This document shows positions 35,924 through 60,600 of a stretch of 64,000 nucleotides of DNA, piece after piece. The notes under the pieces were generated by a model. The model did not search any database. It saw only the letters and a list, made by a program, of their open reading frames with translations, and was not told the DNA's origin. Origin of the DNA: Ridgeia piscesae (taxonomy: Eukaryota > Annelida > Polychaeta > Sabellida > Siboglinidae). The position numbers were made by a program, and so were the translations under genes. The DNA lies in assembly GCA_025642075.2 (NCBI GenBank), contig JAODUO010000160.1, positions 347,501 through 411,500 of the forward strand. Direction: 5' to 3'. Each line of letters starts with the position of its first letter. The stretch's first letter is position 1.

Positions 35924-36566
35924 CATTCGCTGGTTCGAGCAAAAACAGTACGGACATCTAGCGAACAGTTTATCCCTAAGTAGAATTATCCAGCAGACGG
36001 CGCTACGATCGTGTCATGCACATTACATCACTGTCGTAGACGTGGGTGAAGCGAACTAGTTCGCACTGCTGTCGGCTAAAATTACAACAAATACGTGATG
36101 TTGTAGAACCACCTGTTACGATAATGTATCTTTAATACATGGTAATCAATAATTGTCAATTATCAAGCAAACGTATCCCGAACCAGACCTGTTACTTACC
36201 GAAAGTAGAGCCGTTGGCGGATACAGACACTCGGTGATGACCTGGGCCAGGGGTTTATAAACCCTGTCCACCAAGCAGTCGTCGTCTGTTTGTTTATGTG
36301 TGATACGAGTGAGGTGTTTGTGAGCGCGGTGTCTGTGAGTCGCGCGAACGTCTTGTTATGTGGACTCTGTGAACTGTGTTGTTGAACAACTGTCACAGTC
36401 ACAATGGAGTGTCGCGTAGATCCGATATATTATTCTGACTATAGCGATACGATAATCAAGGATGATGTGCCGGCGATGCTGCTGCTGTGAACCCAACGAA
36501 AGCATTTTGACTTGACTGGATTATCGGTGGATTGTTGAGTGGTACTTCACTGTAGAAACTTTCCAG
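35924..36566 (+). promoter_or_regulatory. Upstream region of SLC25A38
   Basis: Between the composite transposon and the SLC25A38 start. The segment 36190-36566 has more CG dinucleotides than its surroundings and probably includes promoter and 5' UTR. No core element can be assigned. Confidence 0.35.
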
Positions 36567-47902
<11,336 letters not shown>

Positions 47903-50900
47903 TTTCTCAAGGTAAACAAAAAGTAATATTGATTTATTTTTAACGAATAACATTACAATTATTTACCTCATAGAAAATTGGAGTTTCTCTTTACAGTACA
48001 TTTTATGTGGCCATTGTTACGGGTATGTCACATGAGCGTATTGGGACACACGAAGCCCTGGTGGTGACTTCTGGCATCAACAAAAACTACCAGATGTAGA
48101 TATCTTACATCACCAGCAGAATTTCTTTAGGACAATAGGTCGTGTGACATCGCCAAAGTATTTGGAGGTGAAACGAAGAATTAGAACTATTGTACATTTC
48201 ACAAGTTGCAGCAGACGATTTTGATAGACACAAAGTAATCTTCGTATTTGTCCATGACTCCGAGTTCATACCGTGTCATCTTCTGTGCCTTACTCTTTTC
48301 CTTCTTGTACATTCTGTCTACACAGGACGTATATGTTCACCCATCATGTGTTTTGTCACAGGTGTCGATGCGTAAACCTGCCATGGCTCCATCAATGCGC
48401 AGAATCCTGCCACAAGGTCGCACTACTGGGTCATGTGAGAGGGTCACACCACGACCTCAAAGGCCAGCCTAGCATTTGGTCAGATGTCATAATCAGAGTC
48501 ACTGCAGCAGCCGCGACACGCACAATGTGGATATATATGTAAATATACTGTTCTCTGTGCAGCTGCTCTCTTGAATCTATTAAGGAAAATAGAAAGGAGA
48601 GTCGTGAGGAAGAGTTCGTTTTGCAGTGCTCAGAAGCATTATCAGCATATTAATTAGAAAACATGTTTATCCCAATAAGTTCCTGTTGATCAAAGACATA
48701 TAGAGAATGCATCCCTACGTCCAGATACCAAGGAAAATTAGTTACCAAATGAATTAGACACAGTTATACAGTAACCTACAAATTGTGCCATATGTAATTT
48801 TAGATGATCCGTAATGTTGTGTACATAAATGTTGATTTGCAAACCTGTTATGTTTGTTGATAGCAGTCGCACGTCAGTAGCCATCTCAATTGTGTTTCAA
48901 GTGAGATGACTGGTAAAAACTATTTTATTAATTTTAATTATCTGAAAAGAGTAATACCTGTGACATTGCAATCACTGTAGCACAACTCGGAAACTTGATG
49001 GCAGTGTTTGCATGTTGTGGTTTCTGCCGCTAAAATAAGCTGTATCCCCAACCAGTATGAGTGACCTGAAAGTCCATGTGTTATCTATCACTCTATGCAA
49101 CTTCTGTTCATGCACTGGTGGCAGAATGGGGTAGTTCAAATTGTAAATGGTTTTATATTGAAGGTTGTTTAATCTGTTTTAGGGGTACGATTGTTGCACA
49201 AGGTATCAAGGTTGTTCCTCTTTATTGTTTGAATGCCATTGAAATAGTTGCTTGTTCATACTGAGCTATGTTTTAGGGTGTCTGTTTCATTTTGGGGCTG
49301 TATAATGCCCCTGTTTGGACATCTTGCCAATATAGTGGTTCAGAAACAAGAAGGCAGACGTAAGGATAGTGGTCCATTTTGTTGTTTTATTCCGCTACTG
49401 TATGGAAGGGTTACATATTTATTTTATTCTCGTGAAACCTGTTTGTGGTTACATTCAATGCAGAGCATTGTATTTATCTAACCAACATACTGGCGCAGTA
49501 TCACTGGATTTATACTCGGAAACTGATGACACAAATGATTCATAGATGACTACTATTGCTCAACTAGTTGTTTGTTCATGTTGCTGGCATGTTTGGCAAA
49601 GGAATGTGTGCAGATTTAAAGGCTTTTATATAATTTGAAAGAGGCATATTAAATTTTATAAACACTGGTGTGTTGTATTTGGCGATATATGCACTGTAAA
49701 GTCATGTACGGTCCCTTATAACTGGGATCTGTGCCAGGGAAAGTTAGGGATGTTGCAAGGAAGATGGAAGACCTTTCATGGACTCGCAGAGGACATTATT
49801 ACAGCTGCCACTGCAGTTAGTCTGACTGCCACATGTGCCTTCAGGGTCATATACATTGAGACATTATGTGGAATGTTTTGCATAGACTGCATGGATTTGC
49901 ATTACATGGTGACAGACACACACACGACAAACACAGGCATTTGATAACTAAATTCAACCAACGATTGCTCATTTTATTAAGAGCTTTAGCAATATATATT
50001 ATATATATATATATCACAAAACCAAATTTAACATAAAGAATTAATATATACCGGGTATACGTACACACAAATAAAACTATTTCACTACTTGTCAAATAAA
50101 AGTTCATACAGCTGACTTAATCAGACGTAGATACTTGTGTCACTAACAGGTGAATGTTTTAATAATTTAACAACATTTTGCTAAGTTCATGAATAGTCTC
50201 GTATCAGTCACACAGAGCGGGGTTCCATCATCGGCACTAATGGTTTACAGCGGTAATTAAATTTAGCAGCCTACATGCCGAGCATGCATTCGTATGTACA
50301 TCTACAGAAAAAACCCTCGGAAATTAATGTGTATAAATTTCTTTCTCAAAAGATTACCTGTTACCAAGATAAACAAACACCCTGTGCCAGCAAAGCTTAA
50401 TACAACTGCATTGCAAATAAATCATTGCATAAATAATTCTATTATGAACACACGCAAGTGAAAACCAAGTACCGGTACTGTCATTGACAGAAAATATTTT
50501 ATGATTTAAAAATAAATAATTTGTTAGACTGTCATGTAATGAAAGAGTACACAAAATTGCACAATCCCCCAACAATATGATGTGTTATATACTTTTAGTA
50601 ATTACAGATGTAATACACAGGTACAAGTGACTACCTGGTATTTCATTTATACTGTCCAATACTGGATCTAGAAACATTGAGCTGTGACACTGGATCCACA
50701 AGGGATCTGAGCAAACAGTTGTCTTTAATTATACCAAATTGAAAGAGTCCTCATCGGCCTCCTTTTCATAGTGTTTAGTAGTTACTTTTAAAGCAGTTAC
50801 TATTTTTAGAATGTTTTCACTTTTATCATGTGTGACAAAATCTGTTATACACCACATCCTTCTTTACAAATAATAAAATAGCCACTTTCCTTTTTTTAGA

Positions 50901-51309
50901 AAGTTATGATCACAGCCATGTTTATGTTATGATGAGAACCATATTTAGGTAAATAGAATTTTGACTCGCAAGTAACACAACAACATACCAAATACATTAA
51001 ACCAAGGCTATCTATTATTTTGAATATCTGCTGGTTACCAAAATGTGTTTAATAAGCCTAAAATTATGCTGCAGTTAGTATGTTAGACCTGTGAATTTTT
51101 TATTTTAAACAAAACCAAATTGTTTACAGCTTTGCAGATAATTGGCTCATGGCCTCAGATTGGGATCAAGCAGGCCTACATTGGATTCAGCAAAGTTCCT
51201 GCCAATAATTACAAGGTACCACTGAACCTGGGGACCGCCATAGACAACCACATTTAAGTGTAGTTTCTATACACGTATACTGTAATAAAATAATTGTGCA
51301 TTTAAAAAA

Positions 51310-51645
51310 GAAAGCTGCAGTACAGTTGAACCTGCAGTCATCTTGGTAAAACAGACAGCTTACCATTAATGTCACAATTGAACCTGCAGTCACCTTGGTA
51401 AAACAGACAGCTTACCATTAATGTCACAATTGAACCTGCAGTCATCTTGGTAAAACAGACAGCTTACCATTAATGTCACAGTTGAACCTGCAGTCATCTT
51501 GGTAAAACAGACAGCTTACCATTAATGTCACAGTTGAACCTGCAGTCATCTTGGTAAAACAGACAGCTTACCAATAATGTCACAGTTGAACCTGCAGTCA
51601 TCTTGATAAAACAGACAGCTTACCATTAATGTCACCCCGTGACGA
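51310..51645. repeat. ~52-bp minisatellite downstream of the SLC36-like gene
   Basis: About six copies of TTGAACCTGCAGTCATCTTG, GTAAAACAGACAGCTTACCA, TTAATGTCACAG. On the - strand, the sense of the transporter gene, each unit reads CTGCAG/GTTCAACTGTGACATTAATG/GTAAGC, so it contains acceptor-like and donor-like signals around a 20-base block. Confidence 0.9.
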
Positions 51646-51837
51646 TCCCACAATTTTGTTTATAGCAGTACAGTATTGGATGTTAGTCCAGCTGATAAGG
51701 TCACCTCTCCATTCAGGTCATGTCCCACGGTGGCCTTGCTGTACTTTGTCACATCGGCAACAGAACTATTTCACCATATCGGTGGTAGAAGTATACATTT
51801 ACAGCCTTCCATTGGCGCAATTCTGCACTGACGACCA

Positions 51838-52042
51838 ATGTCTGTCTAGGGTACAATGACTCGCATGCTTGTCTAGGGTACAATGACTCACATGCTTGTC
51901 TAGGGTACAATGACTCACATGCTTGTCTAGGGTACAATGACTCACAGCTTGTCTAAGGTACAATGACTCGCAGCTTGTCTAGGGTACAATGACTCGCACT
52001 TTCTGGGCACTGACAACCCATGTGTGTCTAGGGTACAATGAC
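51838..52042. repeat. ~27-bp minisatellite near the 3' end of the SLC36-like gene
   Basis: About seven copies of TGTCTAGGGTACAATGACTC followed by GCATGCT or CACATGCT, with one longer spacer at 52000-52020. It lies 135 bp beyond the transporter stop codon, probably in its 3' UTR. Confidence 0.9.
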
Positions 52043-52177
52043 TCGCATGCTGCAACTCACTGATTTCTTTGGCTCTTGCTGGCTGGCCAACAACTGAAAG
52101 ACCATTGGCTGCATGAAAGTGGCCGACTGGGTTCCTGCATAGCTTCTCTCGCTTACCACTAGATGGCACTGGGGGCA

Positions 52178-54613
52178 TCACGCCCGGTCTATGATCTCCT
52201 GTACGACTACGATGAAGCTGAGCAACCCGGCGATGGCGCCAAACACGATGATTACAACGTCTTTGGCAAGGATCAGTGGCGACACCTGGTTGCGCCTCAG
52301 TTTGAAGTGGAACAGACACGGCATTATGAACACAAGTGGTGAACTTCCAATGGCTCCTGAAAGACAATATATGCAGTGTGTTAAATGAGAAACAGAAATA
52401 GTTGTATGTTTTACAGATTCTGTCAACCCAGCAGTATCAGTATATATTTTCCAGATTCTGGCTACCTCAATGTCCAATCTTCATGCCCATCAGTATCAGC
52501 ATCAGTTATCACATTTGACTGCTCCAGATGTCAGGCCAAAGGTCGCCACCATTCTTTAGTGGACATCTACGTGCTGATTGCAGGATGACTAATATATCAC
52601 AATGACATCGAGTTTGCTGGTCCTTTAAAGAACTCCACAAATGGTTTGCATATTTTCTTTATAAATCTTGGCAGTTTTAAAGGTAAGTTATTTAATAACG
52701 AAATATCCAATCCTCAGGATTGCTCAAAACGCTTTACTCAAGACTATTCACACACAAATATACACCGCTGTCTACAGCCAGGTACTCATTCATATAGCTA
52801 TGCAGTGTCTTGCTCTTGCTCAATATTTGACACAGCAGCACGATTCAAATTTGGGTTCTCTTAGTTGAGAGCCCAGAGCTGTTTGTGCATAGTAGGCTTC
52901 AGATCTGGTATGCTTGTAGGTTTAACATTGATGACAGCATTGCTTCATTCAATCTAGCCAGTGAAAAAACTGGTGAACATAGTAACCAATTTATCTGATA
53001 TAGCAACATTGAACAAACTCCTCCCTTCAAAGCTTCCATGGATCCAATGCCAGATCATTATATTTAGTGGAGGCCATAAAGCAGCATTAGTCAAGCCATA
53101 TTGTAGGTTAGAAACTACAAGAAAGTATTCCGTATCCCAGAGAACAATAAGTACCTGGAATAAATTAAGTCACGATTGTATCAATGCAAGCAGTGTAAAT
53201 ACGTTTAAAAATAAAATTGATAGTTACCTGACAAGGGCGGGTTATACCTAGGATATGTTATTGAAATTATTTTAAACATCAAATAAATTATATATTTATT
53301 TTTATTTATTATAATGAATTGCTATTATTGTAGGACATGTTATGTGATATTTATTTTACTTGTGTTTATAGAGATCATATATTTTAATTAGTAGAATTTT
53401 TATGGCATTTTAGAATTTGTTTAAATTGTTTTGTACAATACTAATTCATGTATAATCTTATAAGAAATAATATTATATTTTAGTGAACTCTCGATAAGCC
53501 AAAAGCTTCCTTGCTCACTTGCCGTATGGAGATTGGCTCTGGGCGGCAACCTTGTTAAATTACTCAAGGAACAATTGTAAGTATTATGTTACAATATCAA
53601 TGATATAATGACACAACTAAACACGAGTGACAAGTACCTGTGCATACCTTACAAATTAATGTGGACAAACAATGAGGTGTGCAACTTACCAACAAGGGCC
53701 CCTACATAGGCAAACACCCTACGCAGGGAGACAGCTATGAGGGCAATGACGATGGCAACAGCTGATCGAAGTAGATTGCGCTTCCACGCAGGCACCTGAG
53801 GGTGAAGCATTTAAAGAGCTATTTTAGGAATAAGTACGTTTTAGTATAAGAAATATTTCAGGGTGGAGCATGAATGACTTCAATATTCCATCTCTCAAAT
53901 AATTTTTCTTGACATATTTTCTAGAATATCACTGTGGATATTATTTATATAAATTATTGTTATACGAGCTCAGCGTGTTCAACAGTTTCGAACATTTATC
54001 TGTTCATACAAAGGGTATAAAATGGGGTGTAAGAATGTGTACTAATTACAAATGTTGGTTGCATGTTAACTGCTAATCACTGAATGAAGTTGTCATCAGT
54101 GTCCCGTGTATATAATATATACCATGATATAACAGTTATTGTTACATACCTACTAGACAAAATTCACCATTTAAAAGAGTTCATTCAGGGGAGGGGGAGG
54201 TTTCTGAGAATAAATATTTGTATAAGTAATATTTCAGCACAGCATTATCAATACAGGCAAATACCCATGCATTTCAAAAATTATGCAAACAATACAATTA
54301 TAATAAAACTTAAAACATGTTGATGTTGAAGGGGAAATTTGTGCGGGGCTTCATAAAATAATAAATACACCCATAATAGAGTACTAAAAACACAAATAAG
54401 CACATAATCAAAATGGTTTATAAATCTTAATCATGATTAAAAAGTAAGAACAGATCAGAATAAAGACATCGCCATGCAATAAACAATTGCCATTCAATGC
54501 CAGCAGATGTAATTTAGCATCCAAATGTGAACTGTTGTTATCTGGACTAAACTGTCACCTACTACACAGGTACGTCAATGTGTGTGTGTGTGTGTGTGTG
54601 TGGTGGTGGTGGT

Positions 54614-54650
<37 letters not shown>

Positions 54651-57600
54651 TGGTGGTGGTGTGTGTGTGTGTGTGGTGGTGGTGGTGTGTGCGTGCGTGT
54701 GTGTGTGACTCACAGACTTGGGGACGAAGGCTGCTACTGGCAGGTGAAACTGAGGCTCTGTTGTTGACAACAATGTCTTCTCTGGATCCTCCTCGTTATC
54801 CGACAGGTCAAACTCATCGCTTTGTTCTATTGTCTTTGGTCCACAAACCTTCCCTGAAGCCACATGCAAACATTAGTTCATGACAGTAGTGATACAGTTA
54901 TTATTGCAACACAATATTTGTATCTCTAGGTTTACCTGCAAAACTACCACCCTGTATAGGACAACCACTTTTTGAAAGCATTGCTTCAAGCATGTTATTG
55001 ATTTATTGTATAAACAATCCCCCAAAGTATGAAAAAAATCACAGAAAACCAAACAACAAAATTATTCAAACTCTAATTTAAAAAATATATTCCCAGCTGC
55101 CATTAAGGATGTACATGTTTTATATGTCGGGGCTAATCCGCCACATGTTTGACTATCTCTGGAAATTATTATTAAAGTTTTTATGTTAACTTAAATCGCT
55201 AATAACTTAGGTCATCAAAACTGAATTGCTATTTTGGCTCTGTATAGGAAATAGTGTGACACTAACCATCTGCAAAGAGAAGTCCCTCCACTATCTCGAC
55301 GACAGGGAACACTTGAAGGGGGTAGGTGCAGACAACACCAAAGATGAGGGTGATGTTGATGAGAAGGCCCACCATGTTGTCTGTCGCCAGGTTCTGGGCG
55401 ATGATCTGATCCGTGTCCTCACCAAACTGGACGTAGCCAACGACCGCCAGCGTTCCTAGTAACCCCGTGAAGATAGAAATGGCTCCGCCGAGGCAGCCCG
55501 GGAACATGTGCTGGTTACCCTCCATGCTCGACTCTATCGGGATGATCTGTTGAAAAGCATGTATCGGAACCTCTGAGTAGCCACATTTTACACAAACCAC
55601 ATTTTTAGTTGAAATCTATACATAAAAAAAGAAATTCACCATTGGCAAATCTATAGCACTAGTACATTCAGTAAAATCATAACCATCAACAGGTGTCATA
55701 TAAAATGTTTTCGTCATGTTCAATCTGTAGATTTGTTTCACAGAAAGCATTGTTGTACATTTGAGGGGCGTCAGGAGGAAGAAAATCAACAGCCATAGTG
55801 GTGATCCCACAGGGAAGGGAAAAGCCAGGGAAGAAGATTGTTGTATATTTGAGAAATTGTTTTGAACAGTTATTCTGTTTGGATATACTGAAGTACCACT
55901 TGAAAACACCATTCACATGTGTACTTACAATGCCAATGGCTTCATATGCACCAGTCAGCTGCCCAAAGAAGACAGGCAGTGTTAACCAACGACACCAGAC
56001 AATGGTCGGGGATGGGTGGAAGTCTACAACAGTCAGTAAAAACACACACTATTTCAACAATCTTAGTCATACAATACACAATTTATACCATCCAGTAATG
56101 TGCTATACATATACATGTATATCTCCCAAAAGTATATCTATAATAAATATAGCAACATTTAAGTAAAACAACTTTCTTGAGATACTAAAATCATAACGGG
56201 TATAATGTAAACATTATCCAATCAAATTTAGGTAAGATCATCATTTTACATGATTAAAACTGATCATATCATTTAGAAAACTTCTTAATAACTTTACAGC
56301 AGAGAATCTGTTGAAAGTCTTGTTTAATTATGGTAATTCAGCGAAATGACACAAATAGACGAACAATTCTAACTATCACACAGACTAACCTGACAGAATG
56401 TAGAACAAGACGCTGAAGAGGCCAATCAATATGGCGATGTTTGCCCCGACGCTGATGAGCGCCATCTGGCGGACAGTGCGGAAGAACGTGAAGACAATGA
56501 GCAATGGCAGCGGTGCGAGGACAAGGAGCACAAGAGATGGACCCGAACTGACTCTCAACAGAGTTCTCTCCTTTGGAGCAGCCGTCACATTGGAATGTCT
56601 CGTGATGTCATCTGATGTCATAGTCACCACCTGTGGCTGTTCATTGGGTGATGTTGTCACATTGAGCGACTCCAAAACAAAATCCCCAACTGTTGTCGGC
56701 ATACTGGATGACAAAGTATTAGTTTTTATATAATTACGAGAATCACTTGATTTGTTCGTCATCGACACACCAGATGGTACGTTCACAGACGATGATTCAA
56801 TTTGGGAGTTTTCGAGTTCAGTGTTTGCTGTTTTTATTTGCTCACTGCCTGTTGAGATATTCAAGCTGGTGAACTTCATTTTTGTTATCGAACTTGTCTT
56901 GTTAATGTTTTCATTACCGTCTCTCAGCTTGTCAAATAACGCCTCCTCTTTTGGCGACACCTGACCGCTAACTGAGCTTCCGGTATTTAATTCGCGAATA
57001 AACCGCTTATGCGATAAAATGTCACTGTTGAGGTATTCCAGTGAATTATCCACAGTCCGGACATGTCTATCAGCATGGACGGCTGCTAGAGCTGTGCCTT
57101 GATGCCGTGAGAGAGTTGTGTTGATGTGTATGAAGGCCTGGTCAACTGGAGAATACGTCCCGTCGGCTGTCACAGACACCCAGGTCTTGGGGAAGAGACC
57201 GTGGACAGTGTTGCCAATGAAGATGAAATAACCAACACAGAAGCCAACCTGTGTGACGACGAGACAGAAGTTGACAACAAACCCTCCCCATCGCCCACAA
57301 ATCAGCCTGCCAATGTCAGTGTAGTCGAGACGACGCAGCAGACGAATCCGGAACATCGCCACATCGCTGAGGTCAGCATCATTGTCCTCCTCCTTGGACA
57401 GCTCATATTTGTGACACAAGTCATCGATGACAATGTGTTTGCATTTGACGATGAGTCTACAGCAGTGACCTGTGAGCACGGCTACCAGGAGTAGACCAGC
57501 AATCCCAAACTGCAACAGCGAGTCACAAAGTAAATCTTTAACATAAATGTAAACTTATTTTCGGATTCGGATGTCGACCTTTTCTTTAGCCAAACATCTC

Positions 57601-60600
57601 TAGCTATATGATCAATGGTTAGCTGAATGGGCAATGATCAGTTTGAGTCTAGTAAGGCCATTTGATGAATTACGCTGATGCGCACAAATACTCCATCTGT
57701 TGCTTTATGGTTTTATGAAAGCCATTTACATTTTGCTTCTTTTATCTAGTTTTGCTGTACACACTATTCTGGATGTAATCTTACAAATCATCATATTTTA
57801 ATGATGCGATATATATATGGCTTATGACAATGATGTCACTGAATTTGAACCTAGAATTTGTCTGTGAAATACATGATGAATGTGAATATTTACCACAAGG
57901 CCACTCTGCTTGAAACCATATGCGAGGCTCAAGTAGTTGGTTCCAATGAAAGCCTTGAAGATGTTGGCAAAGTCAGCAATGCTGTAGTACCAGTGCAGCT
58001 TCCGTCTGCCAATGAACACAGATATTTAATACAACTCAGAATTTGTCAACATCAATATCTGGTACAAGAATAGACATTCTCAGTGCTAATGACATCTATC
58101 AACAAATAATAGTTATACAAGTTTTCCTACTTCCTACATGTCAGCATTATAATTTATAACTTCCATCATGTCATGTTTGTTGAGTTTATATCTGTAAGGT
58201 TGACTTAATTTTTTATCGATGTTAATCCGTTAAATATTTTGCATGGATATGATATTGCAATGAATTAAATTTAGATGAAACCAGAGATGGAGTGAGTACA
58301 ATACAAATGTACTCGAGTACGAGTACGATTACTTTGAACATGCATGAGTACGAGTACGAGTACTCAGAAAACAAATGTACTCGAGTACGAGTACGATTAC
58401 TTTACAATATACTCGAGTACGAGTACGATTACTTTAGAATGTAATCATGATTACTTTAATGAATATCCTGTTTCTAACATAAAGGCGACTTTCATGGAAT
58501 CCCTAGGTGTCATTATTGTTCTGTTGTTGTGTCACTAATGTTCTAACTGATTACTGCTATCCACTATCCAGGTGTTATTATTATTAATAATTAGACGACT
58601 TTCTCAGGTATTGGATGAATTAATGCTGGATTAATAATTTAATTTATGGTTTCTGAATCAAATATAAATAGGAGGCATTTAAAAATTCAAATACACATGA
58701 TCAAATACATTACAATAACAACACTTCAAAACCAGGGGGGCATATTCAAGAGTAGTATATCAGATGGGTCCAGACATGGGGTTAAATACATTTGTATTTG
58801 AAATATTTAAATACTTTTTAAAGTATTTGTATTTGATGTTTAGGAATTAAAAGTATTTGTAGTTAAATACTTTCCTAATGTATTTGAGTTGTTCAAATAT
58901 TTTTTGAAATACATTGTCAGTATCAACATTTCTTTTTCACTGTACTTGTAATGCCTGCCAAACTGATTACCTTAATGCACTGCAACTTCACCCAACAGTG
59001 CTAATTACTGATGAAGACACTTAACAGCAGGCTTCCTTCCCCCTGGCCCTGCAGTGACCACAACTTGTGTGTGCTCACAGCCAGAGGATGGACCTAACAG
59101 TGACCATAGGTCAATATCCCCTTTTGTTCTTTAGAGAAGTTTAGTCAGGCTTCAATTTGGCACCAGGTTATTCTGGTTTCCTGGCTGACTTTGAAGTCGA
59201 GCCTTCCTCACAACATGGTAGCAATGATTAGCAGTGTCTCTTCTGATGGCAACATAGGCGTTATATTATTATGGACCTCCTGGCTTAACATACAAACAAT
59301 ATATTTTGGCCTTTACCTCTTTCAGTCAGTTCTCACTGTGATGCAGTTAGCAATAACAATACTCCCTAGCACTGGTCTGCCTGTCATCATATGAACAAAA
59401 CACTAATTATGCCTATAAACTAGATGTCTCAATATATGTTGCTTTTCTTTTACCTATATAGTAATACAAAATGAAAAGTATTTGAAAAATATATGAAAAA
59501 GTATTTGAAATACTTTTCAATGTATTCGTATTTAAACACATTTATATTTTAAAAGTATTTGTAATCCCTCAATAATATTTGTATTTAAATACATTTCAAT
59601 GTATTTGAACCCATGTCTGGATGGGACAAAGACAGTTTGCACTTAATTAAACATAATAGACAGGGATTTAGCAGCTAACCGCCCAGACCCAGTCAGGATT
59701 CTGGATGTTGGAAATATGACCAGTCATTCACACCATTCTGACAGAGCAAACAGTACAGGTGGGGCTGTGGCCTGGCTTCTAAAATTACAAAGCAAGATGT
59801 TAGGGGATGCTTATCTCCTGCAGTGCTTCCCAGGGACTGTCACAATATAACTTGTATTTTGTACTAAGCAGGAGGGTGAGGAGATGTTGCTTCTCTGGGA
59901 AGACAAGGTATTAATTAGGGACATCTGACTGAATATTTATTTAACTGAAATGCTCAACAGTAATAGAAAATGAATACCTTGATTATTATTACATTTATTA
60001 GATTACTTCTAATATTGCCATTTTTATCTGTCTAATATATTTGCTTGCAACTGTTCATATGAAAAAAATGTAATCGTGATAAGTAATCATGAGTACGATT
60101 ACTTTGGTAATGTACTCGAGTACGATTACTTTCCTTCGTATTCGAGTACGAGTACGAGTACTCAAAAAGTACTCGTACTCAAGTACGAGTACAAGTACAA
60201 GTACACGAGTACGATTTTTCCATCTCTGGATCATCATGAAACTGAGTGGTTTTGGCTGAAATAATCATGAGCAATATTCCATAACATAATGCATACTTCT
60301 CTAAGTATACAGCCATCACTGCCACTTCCCTGGCAACACTCACACACTGAGACTGATTGAATGATATTTGTGTTCAACAGTGCTTTATGCAGGACCAAAT
60401 TATTGCCAGTCAAACATGTTTTGGTGGACACATGGATTTAACTGTTAAGCCAGTTTACACACTTTAAAATATGTCTGATGACCTGAAATGGACTAAAACC
60501 ATTTGTGACACCAGTTGCACTAACTTCTAAGGCATAACTAACAATATGTATGGTTTTGGAAGACTTCTTTTTTGTTCCTTCATTTTTTACCCGTCCACCA

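Larger units (their letters stand above)
47903..52177. other. Spacer between convergent SLC25A38 and SLC36-like genes
   Basis: Contains the 3' UTRs of both genes, whose poly(A) sites I cannot fix, and two minisatellites near 51.3-52.05 kb. No additional gene is supported. Short frames at 48190-48540 and 49076-49480 show no recognisable protein. Confidence 0.45.

Noticed and set aside
48190..48542. Three overlapping 61-89 codon frames downstream of SLC25A38
   Set aside because: They disagree in frame, show no motif, and lie where the 3' UTR or spacer is expected.
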